Shown: positions 47,301-55,967, counted from the stretch's first letter. The stretch is 60,386 nucleotides of DNA from Dyella sp. C11 (GCF_003121485.1 NZ_QAVX01000027.1:1-60386); one strand, 5' to 3'. Translations and numbers: made by a program. The notes: generated by a model from the letters alone, not told the origin.

Positions 47301-47382
47301 GCCGCAACAGCAGCGCGAGAACGGCCAGGACGCCGCGCAGCAGGCGCAACGGCAGGGACACAAGAAAACGCAACAGATCCAT
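41347..47382 (-). CDS. Bacterial alpha-2-macroglobulin, membrane-anchored
   Basis: The 2011-residue protein has an N-terminal membrane segment (~54-72, preceded by basic residues) and then the MG-domain array. It carries the thioester C1514-S-E-Q1517 in FEHLCSEQILSSAMPRLVL. A C-terminal thioester domain and receptor-like domain follow. It should reside in the periplasm, undergo bait cleavage by an attacking protease and trap it covalently. Unlike the E. coli lipoprotein YfhM, no lipobox is seen; anchoring is by a helix. An acidic, low-complexity insert lies at ~553-608. ATG 47382 is chosen because MDLLRFLVSLPLRLLRG begins the coding-like region. Confidence 0.93.
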   Translation of the reverse strand: MDLLRFLVSLPLRLLRGVLAVLALLLRPIVGQVNWSAPAWIPASSGWVRRRPVQAASVLIAVLVVAGGGWFGWEWYKNRPKPVEPSRITMTVNAPAITDYTQPTLTFSPLTINFSGSAAPIDQVGKPVTAGIVMQPAIKGQWSWADDHTLRFAPAEDWPVGKHFEVRFDVPKAFASHVLMDDDHASFDTVAFEAKVENGEFYQDPQDATAKKAIQPITFNYPVDAADFEKRIGVELVQSGSSRGSLKFTVTYDQARLHAWIHSQPLSLPRDESVVMYRLAKGLRSVRGGDATKDEINAQVRVPGLYSLAVSSIEPTLVDNEKYEPEQVLMVNVGGAVRDSDVAGLIKAWVLPARRPGVSQGDDEAPYEWGLGEVGESTLRQSTPLKLEMVPTENDYAELQSFKFHADPGQRIYVRVEQGLKSFGGYILGKPYAAVVTVPNYPKLLRFMADGSLLSMSGSKRESVVSRNLPGMKVEIGRVLPDQIQHLVSFNQGTYARPELSYDFSEDHIVERFEQKRSFPNGDPAKAHYEGVDLGQYLKEGKRGVFLLHLSSYNAAAEKKKEDARKAQENQPQAAPTNATSDDESSGAEGEGDMADNGDSQDDDASSPMDTRLIVVTDLGMLVKRSLDGSQDVFVQSIRTGQPVSGATVSVLAVNGQTLFSDTTSADGAVHFPTLKGLEREKQPTLYLVKKGDDLSFLPIGGSTSYERKLDFSRFDVGGERNAQNDGQLSAYLFSDRGIYRPGDTFHVGLIVRAASWTRSVAGVPLQAEIVDPRGITVKQLPMSMDNSGFGELAYAPAETAPTGTWTVNLYIVKEGKAGAQIGSTTVQVKEFLPDRMKVEARLAGQVPEGWVKPDQVKGIVDVMNLFGTPAADRRVEASLTLRPAWPAFRSWPDYHFYDVRRAKEGYEDALQDGKTDDKGHAEFDLDLKKYADATYQLYFLVKAYEPEGGRSVAAAAQTLVSSNDWLVGYKAADSLDYINRDTPRSVHLVAIDHNAKSMALGELKARLVERRYLSVLTKQDSGVYKYQSKLKEVPISEQPLSLPANGMDYTLPTDKPGDYALVIVRAGDGVEVNRVEYSVAGAANVTRSLDRNAELQLNLSKQDYAPGESVDIAIRAPYAGSGLITIERDKVYAHAWFHADTTSSVQHITVPADFEGNGYINVQYIRDPSSDEIFMSPLSYGVVPFSVNLDARRNAIKVESPALVKPGDTVTFKLTSAQPTRAVVFAVDEGILQVARYKLGDPLKFFFRKRMLEVGTSQILDLILPDFEKLMAMAAPGGDADAAIGRQLNPFKRKRDKPVAFWSGIVDINGEKDLTYQVPDYFNGKLRVMAVAVSSDRVGTFEGATTVRGDFVLSPNVPTTLAPGDEVEVSVGVANNLTGLGGKQVPVAVSLKTGPQLQVVGAPTQNINLGEMRDGVVTFRVKATDKLGSGNFSFTAAYGDKSAHQSVDVSVRPASAYRTQVDVGRVDASSKADQAELRRLYSEYASRTTAFSNIPVVLSSGLASYLVNFEHLCSEQILSSAMPRLVLSKWPQVKVFADALQPALGDKKLTNEQALSQMLDILHSRQNGEGGFGLWTATPDANPFVSTYAMHFMIEARDRNMDVPRDMFDAGNKYLHQLASDDSLDGIDMLRQRAYAVYLLTRQGNVTTNDLASVQKRLEEAYPKEWKNDLAAAWLAASYQLLKQDKPAAQLIAGPQKLLERSTKDDRYTYGYYYDALTRDATTLYLLSKHFPDRAKSLSPRVMENITWPMEQGWYNTLSSSMTLLALDAYATQNNLDLDKLRIDEVHADGSVKAISAPQGNMLVAGTWGSDARRLRFTNDSALPAWRVVSQGGYDRDQPTKAIKEGLEVTRDYTDTNGKAIDKVTVGQEIDVHVKIRSTDGGDYDDIAIVDLLPGGFEPVIQPPPAVTDHQEDGSAQGDAGGDSTVDASAWRSPIGVGKSTWQLEYADIREDRVVLYGTATTNVGEFVYRIKATNAGKFIVPPAYGESLYDRRIQARTAGGMTLNVVRQP

Positions 47383-47656
47383 GATGCTTTCCCGGTTTTC
47401 ATCCAATGAATACGACGACGGCAGAGCCGGTCCGGGCGAAGCCAGGTGCGCCAAAACGCCCGCCTCTTGCGAAGCGGACCCGACATCACTGACTTACCCC
47501 ACGGACAGCATGCACGCCAAAGATGACGTGACGCGGGAAGAATTCTGGCATGGTTGCGTCAGTGACGCATGGGCGGCCGCAGCCTTTCAAGAAACGCCCC
47601 TTCGCATGGCACGAAGGTCAAACGGGTGCCGACCCAGGGCCGGCACCCGGCGAGCA

Positions 47657-48529
47657 TCAAAGCGTCGCGATGATCTCGCGCACTACCGGCGCAAGCTTGG
47701 GATCCTGCAAGGCCATGTGCATGGTGGCGCGCACCAGGCCAGCCTTGTTGCCGCAATCGAAGCGCGTGCCTTCGAAGCGGTACGCCAGCACCTTGCCCTG
47801 CTCCTTGAGCAGCGCATCGATGGCATCGGTCAGCTGGATCTCGCCACCGGCGCCCGGCGTGGTCTTCTCCAGGAGCTCGAAAATGCGGCCCGGCAGCACA
47901 TAGCGGCCGACCACGGCGAGGTTCGACGGCGCATCCGCGGGCTTGGGCTTTTCCACCATGTGGCGAATCTGCGCGCTGCGGTCGTCCACGGGCGTGGCAT
48001 CGACAATGCCGTACTTGTCGGTGTCGCTCTGCGGGACTTCTTCCACGGCAATGACGCCGGCACTCTGCGATTGCGCCAGCTCGGCCATCTGGCGCAGTGC
48101 GCCCTTGCCCTTGTTCCAGATCAGGTCGTCGGGAAGCACCACGCCGAACGGCTCGTCGCCGACCACCGGCTTGGCGCACAGCACGGCATGGCCCAGGCCC
48201 AGGGCCTCAGGCTGGGTGACGAAGATGGCACGCACGTGCCTGGGCAGCGTGCCCTGCACCAATGCGAGCAGCTCATCCTTGCCCTTTTCCTGGAGCTTGG
48301 CTTCCAGCTCGTACGCCTTGTCGAAATAATCGGCGATGGCGTGCTTGTAGCGATTGGTAACGAACACCAGCGTATCGGCACCCGCATCCACGGCTTCATC
48401 CACCGCGTACTGGATCAGCGGGCGATCCAGCACCGGCAACATTTCCTTCGCGACGACCTTGGTCGCGGGGAGGAAACGCGTGCCGAGACCGGCCACGGGA
48501 AACACGACCTTGCGCAACGGCTTGCTCAC
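47657..48529 (-). CDS. galU: UTP-glucose-1-phosphate uridylyltransferase
   Basis: The 290-residue nucleotidyltransferase has the glycine-rich motif FPVAGLGTRFLPATKVVAKEMLPVLDRPLIQYAVDEA, typical of GalU. It makes UDP-glucose for LPS, exopolysaccharide and trehalose synthesis. The start is GTG 48529, which immediately follows the TAA of the wbpM-like gene; AGGAG lies 8 bases upstream inside that gene's 3' end. It closes the lapA-lapB-wbpL-wbpM-galU run. Confidence 0.96.
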   Translation of the reverse strand: MSKPLRKVVFPVAGLGTRFLPATKVVAKEMLPVLDRPLIQYAVDEAVDAGADTLVFVTNRYKHAIADYFDKAYELEAKLQEKGKDELLALVQGTLPRHVRAIFVTQPEALGLGHAVLCAKPVVGDEPFGVVLPDDLIWNKGKGALRQMAELAQSQSAGVIAVEEVPQSDTDKYGIVDATPVDDRSAQIRHMVEKPKPADAPSNLAVVGRYVLPGRIFELLEKTTPGAGGEIQLTDAIDALLKEQGKVLAYRFEGTRFDCGNKAGLVRATMHMALQDPKLAPVVREIIATL

Positions 48530-50425
48530 TTACTTCTCTCCTGATTCATTGCGTCGCAACGCCACCACGTTGTCCGTCTGCACCGGCTCGCTCCAGCGGA
48601 ACGACGGCAGCAGGTTGGAAACGCACTGGCGAAGCATGTCCTCGTCATAAGCAACCACGGCGTCTGCCGCCCTGGCCATTTGCACATTGAGCAGATCCCA
48701 TTTCACCGGGCGATGCTGCGCGAGAAAGATCTTCACGTGCGTCGTCTCGATGTAGTTCTCGAGAGGATGGAACAGCTCTTCGAACAATTTTTCACCGGAG
48801 CGCAGCCCGGTGTACACAATCGGGATTTCCGTACCCGGCTTGCGTCCCGCCAGGCGAATCATCTGTTCGGCCAGGTCGCGGATCTTGATCGGCTCGCCCA
48901 TGTCCAGGGCAAAAATCTCGCCGCCCTTGCCAATGCTGGCCGCCTGCAGGATCAGCTGGCAGGCCTCCGGAATGGTCATGAAGTAGCGCGAGATTTCCGG
49001 ATGGGTAATGGTCAGCGGGCCACCGTTGCGGATCTGCTCACGGAACAGCGGCACCACCGAACCGGCCGAATCGAGCACGTTGCCGAAACGCACGGTGATG
49101 AAGTGCGTGTTGGAATGCTCGTTGAGGTTCTGGCACCAGATTTCGGCCATGCGCTTGCAGGCGCCCATGACGCTGGTGGGGTTCACGGCCTTGTCGGTGG
49201 AGATCAGCACGAAGCACTCGACATCGTGCCGATCTGCCAAGTCTGCCACGTTGCGCGTCGCCAGCACGTTGTTGCGGAACGCCGCACGCAGCTGCCCCTG
49301 CAACATCGGCACGTGCTTGTACGCGGCAGCGTGGAATACCACCTGCGGCTTGTACTCGCTGAAGAGCTTGCGCATGGCAGCGGAATCACCGCAATCGGCC
49401 AGCACGCCCTCGTAGATCAATTCGGGATATTCGGCGCGCAGCTCTTGCGAAATCCGGTAGAGATTGAATTCGCAGTTGTCCACCACGCACAGCGAGTGTG
49501 CACCGAGGCGCGCCACCTGGCGGCAAAGCTCCGAGCCGATGGAGCCACCGCCGCCGGTGACCAGCACGCGGCGACCGGTCAGCGTGACACGAATGGCCGT
49601 CCAATCCAGTTCAACGGTGTCGCGACCCAGCAGGTCCTCGATCGCGACCTCCTTGATCTCGTTGAAGTGGGCGCGGCCGGACACCACGTCCTCGAGCTTA
49701 GGCACGGTGCGGTAAGGCAGGCCACTCGCGTCGCACAGTTCCACCACGCGACGCATCTCTTGCGTCGAGGCGCCAGGCATGGCGATGAGCAGCATCTGCG
49801 CCGCCACTTCGCGGGCGAGTTCGGGGATCTGGTCAATGCGACCAAGCACCGGGCGACCATTGATGCTGGCACCGCGCAGGCTTTCCTTGTCGTCGACGAA
49901 ACCGACCACGGTGAAGCCGTTGTCGCGGTGCAAATCGCGCGACAACGCCTCGCCAGCGCGATCGGCGCCCACGATCAGCACGCGCTGTGCCGGCTTGGCC
50001 TGGAACAGATCGACCCGACTGTCCTTCCAGAACCGGTAAGCCAGGCGCGGGGTGCCCAGCAGCACCGACAGCACCACGGGGTATAGCAGCAGCACCGAGC
50101 GCGGCACGTCGGCCAGCCGGTTGTAGAGAATCAGCACCGCGGCAATCGCCAACGCGCCGATGATGGCGGCACGCAGGATGTTCCAGAGATCCGGCAGGCT
50201 CGCGAAGCGCCACACGCCCTTGTACAGGCCCGTCCAGCTCAGGACGGCGCCCTGCACCAGCAGCACCAGCGGAAATTCCAGCACATGGAAGCTGATCGCC
50301 GCGTTGTCGATCATCGCGTAGCGGAGGGCCTTGGCCACCCACCATGCCAGTGCAGCCATCAGCAGGTCGTGGAGTACCACGGCCGTTCGCGGATGAATGA
50401 CACCGATCCATTTACGTAGCGACAT
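48530..50425 (-). CDS. Membrane-bound nucleoside-diphosphate-sugar 4,6-dehydratase, WbpM/CapD-like
   Basis: The 631-residue protein has four N-terminal membrane helices (~12-130), a first nucleotide-binding region (~148-220) and a catalytic SDR domain with VLVTGGGGSIGSEL (287-300). The active-site segment is LISTDKAVNPTSVMGACKRMAE, in which a TDK replaces the usual tyrosine as in WbpM-type enzymes. It makes UDP-QuiNAc-type or FucNAc-type precursors for O-antigen or capsule. The start overlaps the wbpL-like gene by 14 bp. Confidence 0.92.
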   Translation of the reverse strand: MSLRKWIGVIHPRTAVVLHDLLMAALAWWVAKALRYAMIDNAAISFHVLEFPLVLLVQGAVLSWTGLYKGVWRFASLPDLWNILRAAIIGALAIAAVLILYNRLADVPRSVLLLYPVVLSVLLGTPRLAYRFWKDSRVDLFQAKPAQRVLIVGADRAGEALSRDLHRDNGFTVVGFVDDKESLRGASINGRPVLGRIDQIPELAREVAAQMLLIAMPGASTQEMRRVVELCDASGLPYRTVPKLEDVVSGRAHFNEIKEVAIEDLLGRDTVELDWTAIRVTLTGRRVLVTGGGGSIGSELCRQVARLGAHSLCVVDNCEFNLYRISQELRAEYPELIYEGVLADCGDSAAMRKLFSEYKPQVVFHAAAYKHVPMLQGQLRAAFRNNVLATRNVADLADRHDVECFVLISTDKAVNPTSVMGACKRMAEIWCQNLNEHSNTHFITVRFGNVLDSAGSVVPLFREQIRNGGPLTITHPEISRYFMTIPEACQLILQAASIGKGGEIFALDMGEPIKIRDLAEQMIRLAGRKPGTEIPIVYTGLRSGEKLFEELFHPLENYIETTHVKIFLAQHRPVKWDLLNVQMARAADAVVAYDEDMLRQCVSNLLPSFRWSEPVQTDNVVALRRNESGEK

Positions 50426-51443
50426 GTCGACCCTTGTTCAAAACGCGCCGCAGGCACCAGCGCTTCGTGGCGATCCAGGCAATGGTCGCTATCAGGTAGG
50501 TGCCCAAAAACGCCGGCACCGACCACATCGGCCTGGCCCATGCGAGCAGCGCCAAAGGCGCCGCTACCAACACGTTCCAGGCCAGATAGCACGCTCCCCC
50601 GGTGGCATGCGTGAAACCACTGCGAACGAGCCACTGATACAGGTGTTCGCGGTGGGCAGTGTACCAACGGCGGCCACTGACCATACGGACCAAGAGAGTA
50701 AGGGTAGCGTCTGCTACAAAAGATGAACTGAGGATCAGGGCTGGCCAGACCAGTCGCCAATCCACCCGCCACAGCAGCACGGTGAGGGCGAAGATCAGCA
50801 GGCCCATGGTGCCGCTGCCCACGTCCCCCATGAAAATGCGAGCGCGTGGCCGGTTGAAGTACCAGAATCCCAGGGCCGCCGCCGCCAGACAGGCAGACGC
50901 CGTCGCCAGCGCCGGCTGCATGGCCGCATGGGCCAGCAGCGCCAACCCCAGTCCCACGTAGATCACCTGCTGGGCGAGCAGGCCATCGATGCCGTCCATG
51001 AAGTTGTGCAGGTTGATGCTCCAGCCCCCGGCCAGCACGAGCACGGGCACCCTCCACCAGGACATGCCGGTCAGCGCCAGCGCCACGGCAAGCATCCCCG
51101 CCGACAGCAACTGGATGCCGAACCGGGGCAGGATCGGCAGCGAACGATGGTCGTCCCACCAGCCCACCGCGGCTACGAGTGCCGTCCCCACGGCCAACGC
51201 GCCAATCACCACCGTCGACAAGGCATTGGGCGACACAGCCAAAGCTGCAGGCATGGTCATCAGCGCCGCGACGACGATGCCGATGCCACCGCCGCGCGGG
51301 GTGGGAATGCTGTGGGAGCGGCGTTGCCCCGGCAGGTCCATCATGCCGCGGCGATGCGCGTACGCGATCGCAGCTCGGACGACCACCAACGCAATCACCA
51401 ACGCGGCCAGCACCATCCCTGTCGCCAGCGAAGCGTGTGTCAT
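50412..51443 (-). CDS. Undecaprenyl-phosphate sugar phosphotransferase, WecA/WbpL-like (GT4 superfamily)
   Basis: The 343-residue integral membrane protein has about 10-11 helices and the family motifs: HSIPTPRGGG, WWDDHRSLP (the DD catalytic pair), NLHNFMDGIDGL and the GDVGSG loop. WbpL-type enzymes transfer FucNAc-1-P or GlcNAc-1-P to undecaprenyl phosphate, the first step of O-antigen assembly. ATG 51443 is chosen from family N-termini. It starts 7 bp after the lapB stop and overlaps the wbpM-like start. Confidence 0.92.
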   Translation of the reverse strand: MTHASLATGMVLAALVIALVVVRAAIAYAHRRGMMDLPGQRRSHSIPTPRGGGIGIVVAALMTMPAALAVSPNALSTVVIGALAVGTALVAAVGWWDDHRSLPILPRFGIQLLSAGMLAVALALTGMSWWRVPVLVLAGGWSINLHNFMDGIDGLLAQQVIYVGLGLALLAHAAMQPALATASACLAAAALGFWYFNRPRARIFMGDVGSGTMGLLIFALTVLLWRVDWRLVWPALILSSSFVADATLTLLVRMVSGRRWYTAHREHLYQWLVRSGFTHATGGACYLAWNVLVAAPLALLAWARPMWSVPAFLGTYLIATIAWIATKRWCLRRVLNKGRHVAT

Positions 51444-51450
51444 CCGTGCC

Positions 51451-52626
51451 TCATTCGTTGGCCACGCCATGGATGGGGCGGATCGTGCTCCAGCTCTTGC
51501 AGCTGGGGCACTGCCAGTGGTGGGCCTTGGCGCCGAAGCCGCAACGGCTGCAGCGGTACATGGCCTGCCCTTCCAGCAGCTTCTTGGTGAGGTCACGAAG
51601 GATCAGGAAATTTTCCCGCGCCTCGCCTTCCATCTTGTCCATGGTCGCGTCGATCAGCGCCATCAAGCCGCGCACCGAAGGACGCTGGCGCAGCTGCGAC
51701 GTAAGGAACTCGATGGCCGTGCGCTCGCCATCGCGCTGCTGGTACAGCCGCGTGAGGGCGAGCACCGGGGAGATGCCGTGGTAACGCTCAAGAATGTCGC
51801 GCAGAAAGTGTTCCGCGTGCTCCATCTGCTGCGAACGGGCGTAGCTGTTGAGCAAGGGAGGCAGGATTTCCGGCACGAACGCGATGTCCGCCTCCACGGC
51901 ATGCTCATAGGCTTTTGCTGCCTCGGCATGCTGGCCCTCTTCCGCGTACAGGCGACCGGTCAGCATGAAGGCGCGCACGCAGTCGGCCTGGCAGGCGAAT
52001 GCCTGGCGAAGGTATTCGCGCGCTTCCTGGCGTGCGCCATGCTGACGCGACTGCTCGGCCAGCTCGCAATAGAACTGCGCAATCATGCCGGCCTCGTCTT
52101 CGCCGGTCATCGCCTCGAGGCGACGTGCATGCTCGATCGCCTTGTGCCAATCGCGCTCGTGCTGGTAGATCGCGATGAGATGCCGCAGTGCCGATGGCGC
52201 ATGCGCGTCCATGGCCACAAGATCGGAGAACAGCGTTTCCGCGCGATCAAGCAGGCCTGCACGCATGTAGTCCTCGCCCAGCTCCAGCAAGGCGACGGTT
52301 TTCATCGCGTCCGAGAGACCCGGGCGCGAAACAAGATGCTGGTGCAGTCGAATGGCTCGATCCACTTCGCCCCGCCGACGGAACAGGTTGCCCAACGCTA
52401 AGTGCGTTTCCACCGTGTCCCGGTTGTATTCGGCCAGCTTGAGGAACACTTCGATGGCCTTGTCCTGCTCCTCGTTGAGCAGGTAGTTCAGGCCGCGAAA
52501 GTAATCCGAGGAGAGCTCACTGACCTGTGCGCCGGAACGACGTACACCCGCGCGGCGTGCAGTCCACCAGCCACTGGCGAACGCTGCGGGTACCAGCAGG
52601 ATCAATACGTAAAGAAGTGGGCTCAT
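51451..52626 (-). CDS. lapB: Lipopolysaccharide assembly protein LapB (YciM)
   Basis: The 391-residue protein has an N-terminal membrane helix (~3-20), tetratricopeptide repeats through ~350 and a rubredoxin-type C-terminal metal site with C359, C362, C373 and C376 (YRCSRCG...WQCPSC). LapB directs LpxC to FtsH for degradation and so limits LPS synthesis. It overlaps lapA (ATGA) and precedes wbpL, so LPS control and O-antigen initiation share an operon. Confidence 0.96.
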   Translation of the reverse strand: MSPLLYVLILLVPAAFASGWWTARRAGVRRSGAQVSELSSDYFRGLNYLLNEEQDKAIEVFLKLAEYNRDTVETHLALGNLFRRRGEVDRAIRLHQHLVSRPGLSDAMKTVALLELGEDYMRAGLLDRAETLFSDLVAMDAHAPSALRHLIAIYQHERDWHKAIEHARRLEAMTGEDEAGMIAQFYCELAEQSRQHGARQEAREYLRQAFACQADCVRAFMLTGRLYAEEGQHAEAAKAYEHAVEADIAFVPEILPPLLNSYARSQQMEHAEHFLRDILERYHGISPVLALTRLYQQRDGERTAIEFLTSQLRQRPSVRGLMALIDATMDKMEGEARENFLILRDLTKKLLEGQAMYRCSRCGFGAKAHHWQCPSCKSWSTIRPIHGVANE

Positions 52627-52892
52627 GCACCGGCCGGGGAAGTCTTGGCCTTGCCACGGGCGTCAGCCGCACCTTGGCGACGCGCACGGCGCTGCCTGCT
52701 GCTCAAGCCCAGCCACGCGGTAAGTCCGCCCAGCAGCCAACCGATCACCAGCGCAACCAGAACGGCTGCGCCCTTGGGCAGTTCAAAACGCACGAAGCCC
52801 AGGTCGTAACCGACCAGATCGGCGTTGAGTGCGCCGAGCACGATGCCGGCCGCGATGAAGATCAGGAGGATCAGCGTAACAATCAGTCGCAT
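52623..52892 (-). CDS. lapA: LapA-domain inner-membrane protein
   Basis: The 89-residue protein has two membrane helices (~3-21 and ~42-64) in the arrangement typical of LapA/YciS (LVALVIGWLLGGLTAWLGL...RRARRQG) and a basic C-terminal tail. It helps LapB in LPS assembly. Its stop overlaps the lapB ATG. It starts 180 bp after ihfB, with a terminator between them. Confidence 0.92.
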   Translation of the reverse strand: MRLIVTLILLIFIAAGIVLGALNADLVGYDLGFVRFELPKGAAVLVALVIGWLLGGLTAWLGLSSRQRRARRQGAADARGKAKTSPAGA

Positions 52893-53001
52893 ACCGCGAC
52901 TTTACCCGATTGCCGGGAGCCGTCACAGGCGGGGGCGCGGCCGTTCGTCACAAACGGGGAGACAGGCCTTTCCGGCAGCCTCGCCTGGCGCGCCGTACCG
53001 C

Positions 53002-53042
53002 AAAAAAAGAAGGCAGGACCGACTCATCGTCGCCTGCCTTCC
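53002..53042 (-). terminator. Terminator downstream of ihfB
   Basis: On the minus strand GAAGGCAGG and CCTGCCTTC form a 9-bp stem with a 15-base loop, followed by TTTTTTT. It separates ihfB from the lapA operon. Confidence 0.88.
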
Positions 53043-53072
53043 AGGTTCTTTCGTGCTGCCTGAAGCCGGACG

Positions 53073-53360
53073 TCAATCCAGATTCAAGTTGACGCGCTCG
53101 CGCAATTCCTTGCCCGGCTTGAAATGCGGGACATGCTTGCCCGGCAAAGCCACTGCGTCGCCGGTCTTGGGATTGCGGCCCATGCGCGGCGGACGGTAAT
53201 GCAATGCAAAGCTGCCGAAACCGCGGACCTCGATGCGCTCGCCGCTGGAAAGCGCGTGGCTCATCTGTTCGATCACGCTTTTGACCGCCAACTCCACGTC
53301 CGCGAACGCGAGATGGGTCTGACGCCGTGCCAGCGCCTCAATCAATTCGGATTTGGTCAT
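53073..53360 (-). CDS. ihfB: Integration host factor subunit beta
   Basis: The 95-residue HU/IHF-family protein begins [51 protein letters not shown]. It carries the beta-ribbon arm [36 protein letters not shown] with the DNA-intercalating proline. With IhfA it bends DNA for transcription, recombination and replication. It follows rpsA, the usual order in gammaproteobacteria. Confidence 0.96.
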   Translation of the reverse strand: MTKSELIEALARRQTHLAFADVELAVKSVIEQMSHALSSGERIEVRGFGSFALHYRPPRMGRNPKTGDAVALPGKHVPHFKPGKELRERVNLNLD

Positions 53361-53388
53361 GGGTCCCCAATGTCCGTGACGTGAAACC

Positions 53389-53412
53389 GCGGGGCGGCTG
53401 AGCGCCGCCCCG
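53389..53412. promoter_or_regulatory. GC-rich hairpin between rpsA and ihfB
   Basis: GCGGGGCGGCG and CGCCGCCCCGC pair nearly perfectly around a short loop. On the minus strand it is not followed by a T run, so it is more likely an attenuator or mRNA-stabilising structure than a full terminator. Confidence 0.5.
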
Positions 53413-53432
53413 CATTCCTGCTTTTTTACTGC

Positions 53433-55106
53433 TTAGTCAGCCTTGTTGAGCTGCTCTTTGAGCAGTGCGCCAAGCTTGGTCGTGCCGCCCGAAGCGGACG
53501 AGTACTCAGCCATGGCGTCGCTCAGTTCTTCTTCGTCCTTGGCGCGGATCGACAGCTGCAGCTGACGGCCCTTGCGGTCCATGCCGGTGAACTTGGCTTC
53601 GACCTTGTCGCCCACCTTCAGGTGCTGCGTGGCGTCGTCGATGCGCTCCTTGGCGATGTCGTTGGCGCGGAGGTAACCCTCGACGCCTTCGCCCAGATCG
53701 ATCACGGCGCCCTTGGCGTCCACTTCCTTCACGGTACCGTTGACGATGGTGCCGCGCGGGTTGGTGGCCATGAACTGACCGAACGGATCCTGCTCCATCT
53801 GCTTGATGCCGAGGGAGATGCGCTCGCGCTCCGGATCAACGGCCAGCACCACGGCTTCGATCTCGTCGCCCTTCTTGAAGTTGCGAACGAGGTCTTCGCC
53901 CGACGCCTGCCAGGAGATGTCGGACAGGTGAACCAGACCGTCGATGCCACCGTCCAGACCGATGAAGATGCCGAAGTCGGTGATCGACTTGATCTGACCG
54001 GACACCTTGTCGTTCTTCTTGTGCATTGCTGCGAAGGCTTCCCACGGGTTCGAGCGGGTCTGCTTGATACCCAGCGAGATGCGGCGACGCTCTTCATCCA
54101 CGTCCAGCACCATCACTTCGGTCTCGTCACCGACCTGCACAACCTTGGCCGGGTTGACGTTCTTGTTGGTCCAGTCCATTTCGGACACGTGGACCAGGCC
54201 TTCCACGCCCGGCTCGATCTCGACGAAGCAACCGTAATCGGTCACGTTCGAGACCTTGCCGAACAGGCGGCTGCCGACCGGGTAGCGGCGAGCGATGGCG
54301 ACCCACGGGTCGTCGCCCAGCTGCTTCAGGCCCAGCGACACGCGGTTGCGCTCGCGGTCGTACTTCAGCACGCGGACGTCCAGCTCGTCGCCGACGTTGA
54401 CGACTTCGGACGGGTGACGCACGCGCTTCCACGCCATGTCGGTGATGTGCAGCAGGCCGTCGATACCGCCCAGGTCCACGAACGCGCCGTAGTCGGTGAG
54501 GTTCTTGACCGTACCCTTGACCACTGCACCCTCGGTGAGGCGCTCAAGCAGCTTCTCGCGCTCTTCGGAGAACTCGGTCTCGACGACGGCGCGGCGGCTG
54601 ACCACAACGTTGTTGCGCTTGCGGTCGAGCTTGATGATCTTGAACTCGAGGTCCTTGCCTTCCAGGTAGACCGGATCGCGGACCGGACGGACGTCGACCA
54701 GCGAGCCCGGCAGGAATGCGCGGACGTCCTTGATGTCGACGGTGAAACCGCCCTTGACCTTGCCGGAGATCTTGCCGGTGATGGTCTCTTCCTTGTCGAA
54801 GGCCTGCTCGAGGTCGTCCCACACCATGGAACGCTTGGCCTTCTCACGGGAGAGCTTGGTCTCGCCGAAGCCGTCTTCCAGCGCGTCGAGGGCAACCTTC
54901 ACCTCGTCGCCCACCTGCACTTCCAGCTCTCCGCTCTCGTCCTTGAACTGCTCGATCGGGACGATGCCTTCGCTCTTGAGGCCAGCGTTGATCACGACGA
55001 CGTCGTTGCGGATTTCCACAACGATACCCGTGACGATCGCGCCCGGCTTCAGCTTGGAGATGGCCTGTTGGCTCTGTTCAAACAGCTCGGCAAAACTTTC
55101 AGTCAT
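53433..55106 (-). CDS. rpsA: 30S ribosomal protein S1
   Basis: The 557-residue protein consists of six S1 OB-fold repeats: the first two bind the ribosome (e.g. [19 protein letters not shown]), the last four bind RNA (repeated [17 protein letters not shown], [53 protein letters not shown]). Length equals the E. coli protein. It unfolds mRNA on the 30S subunit. ATG 55106 gives the conserved N-terminus [13 protein letters not shown]. It lies between cmk and ihfB as in E. coli. Confidence 0.98.
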   Translation of the reverse strand: MTESFAELFEQSQQAISKLKPGAIVTGIVVEIRNDVVVINAGLKSEGIVPIEQFKDESGELEVQVGDEVKVALDALEDGFGETKLSREKAKRSMVWDDLEQAFDKEETITGKISGKVKGGFTVDIKDVRAFLPGSLVDVRPVRDPVYLEGKDLEFKIIKLDRKRNNVVVSRRAVVETEFSEEREKLLERLTEGAVVKGTVKNLTDYGAFVDLGGIDGLLHITDMAWKRVRHPSEVVNVGDELDVRVLKYDRERNRVSLGLKQLGDDPWVAIARRYPVGSRLFGKVSNVTDYGCFVEIEPGVEGLVHVSEMDWTNKNVNPAKVVQVGDETEVMVLDVDEERRRISLGIKQTRSNPWEAFAAMHKKNDKVSGQIKSITDFGIFIGLDGGIDGLVHLSDISWQASGEDLVRNFKKGDEIEAVVLAVDPERERISLGIKQMEQDPFGQFMATNPRGTIVNGTVKEVDAKGAVIDLGEGVEGYLRANDIAKERIDDATQHLKVGDKVEAKFTGMDRKGRQLQLSIRAKDEEELSDAMAEYSSASGGTTKLGALLKEQLNKAD

Positions 55107-55286
55107 GTTGATTCCAGAAATGAGAAAAGGCCTTAGGTCCTTGTGCGCACCTGTTGTATGGCGCACGGACGTTCGGCCCACCGGTTATGGGTGTCGCGGA
55201 ACATCCCTTCGCTGGGAGTTCCTTTGGCACCGTTGACCAATATCCTCCGCTTGAGGGCGGAGGCGCCAAAAGCCATCAGCAGTCCA

Positions 55287-55967
55287 TCAGGACTGCACGA
55301 CAGCCAATACTTTCGCGACGACGTCGTCGATGCCCATGCCGGTGGTGTCGATGAAAACCGCATCCTCGGCCGGCTTGAGCGGCGCGACTGTCCGTGAAGC
55401 ATCACGGGCGTCACGCGCTTCGATCTCGCGCTGAAGGGTAGCAAGTGTAACGCTCAGTCCCTTTTCCTTCAACTGCTTATAGCGCCTTTTCGCCCGTTCG
55501 GCGGCGCTGGCGGTCAGGAACACCTTGAAGGGTGCCTCCGGGAAGATCACGGTACCCATGTCACGCCCGTCAGCCACCAGCCCCGGGGCCTTGCGAAAAC
55601 CCAGCTGCATGTCCACAAGTGCTTGACGCACCGAAGGAATCGAGGCGATGGCCGAGGCCGCACCGCCGGCCGTTTCGGTGCGCAATTCGTCCGTGGCGTC
55701 GTGCCCGTTGACCATCACCCGGGTATCGCTGCCGTCGGTGGCTGCGACAAAGCGGATCTTGGTGGTCTGGGCGCACCGGGTGCCCGCCTCGGCATCGGAC
55801 AAATCCAGCCCTTCCATGCCCGCCGCATAGCCAACGGCACGGTACAGCGCCCCCGAGTCCAGCAGGCGCCAGCCCAGTTTCTCAGCGACCATGCGACTGA
55901 TGGTGCCCTTGCCTGACCCCGAGGGTCCGTCGATGGTGAGAACGGGGACGGACGATGACGAGGTCAT
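55287..55967 (-). CDS. cmk: Cytidylate kinase
   Basis: The 226-residue protein has the P-loop [11 protein letters not shown] (14-24), [10 protein letters not shown], and the catalytic segment [35 protein letters not shown]. It phosphorylates CMP and dCMP. AGGAG 6-10 bases upstream supports ATG 55967. Gene order cmk-rpsA-ihfB is conserved in gammaproteobacteria; here 180 bp separate cmk from rpsA. Confidence 0.96.
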   Translation of the reverse strand: MTSSSSVPVLTIDGPSGSGKGTISRMVAEKLGWRLLDSGALYRAVGYAAGMEGLDLSDAEAGTRCAQTTKIRFVAATDGSDTRVMVNGHDATDELRTETAGGAASAIASIPSVRQALVDMQLGFRKAPGLVADGRDMGTVIFPEAPFKVFLTASAAERAKRRYKQLKEKGLSVTLATLQREIEARDARDASRTVAPLKPAEDAVFIDTTGMGIDDVVAKVLAVVQS

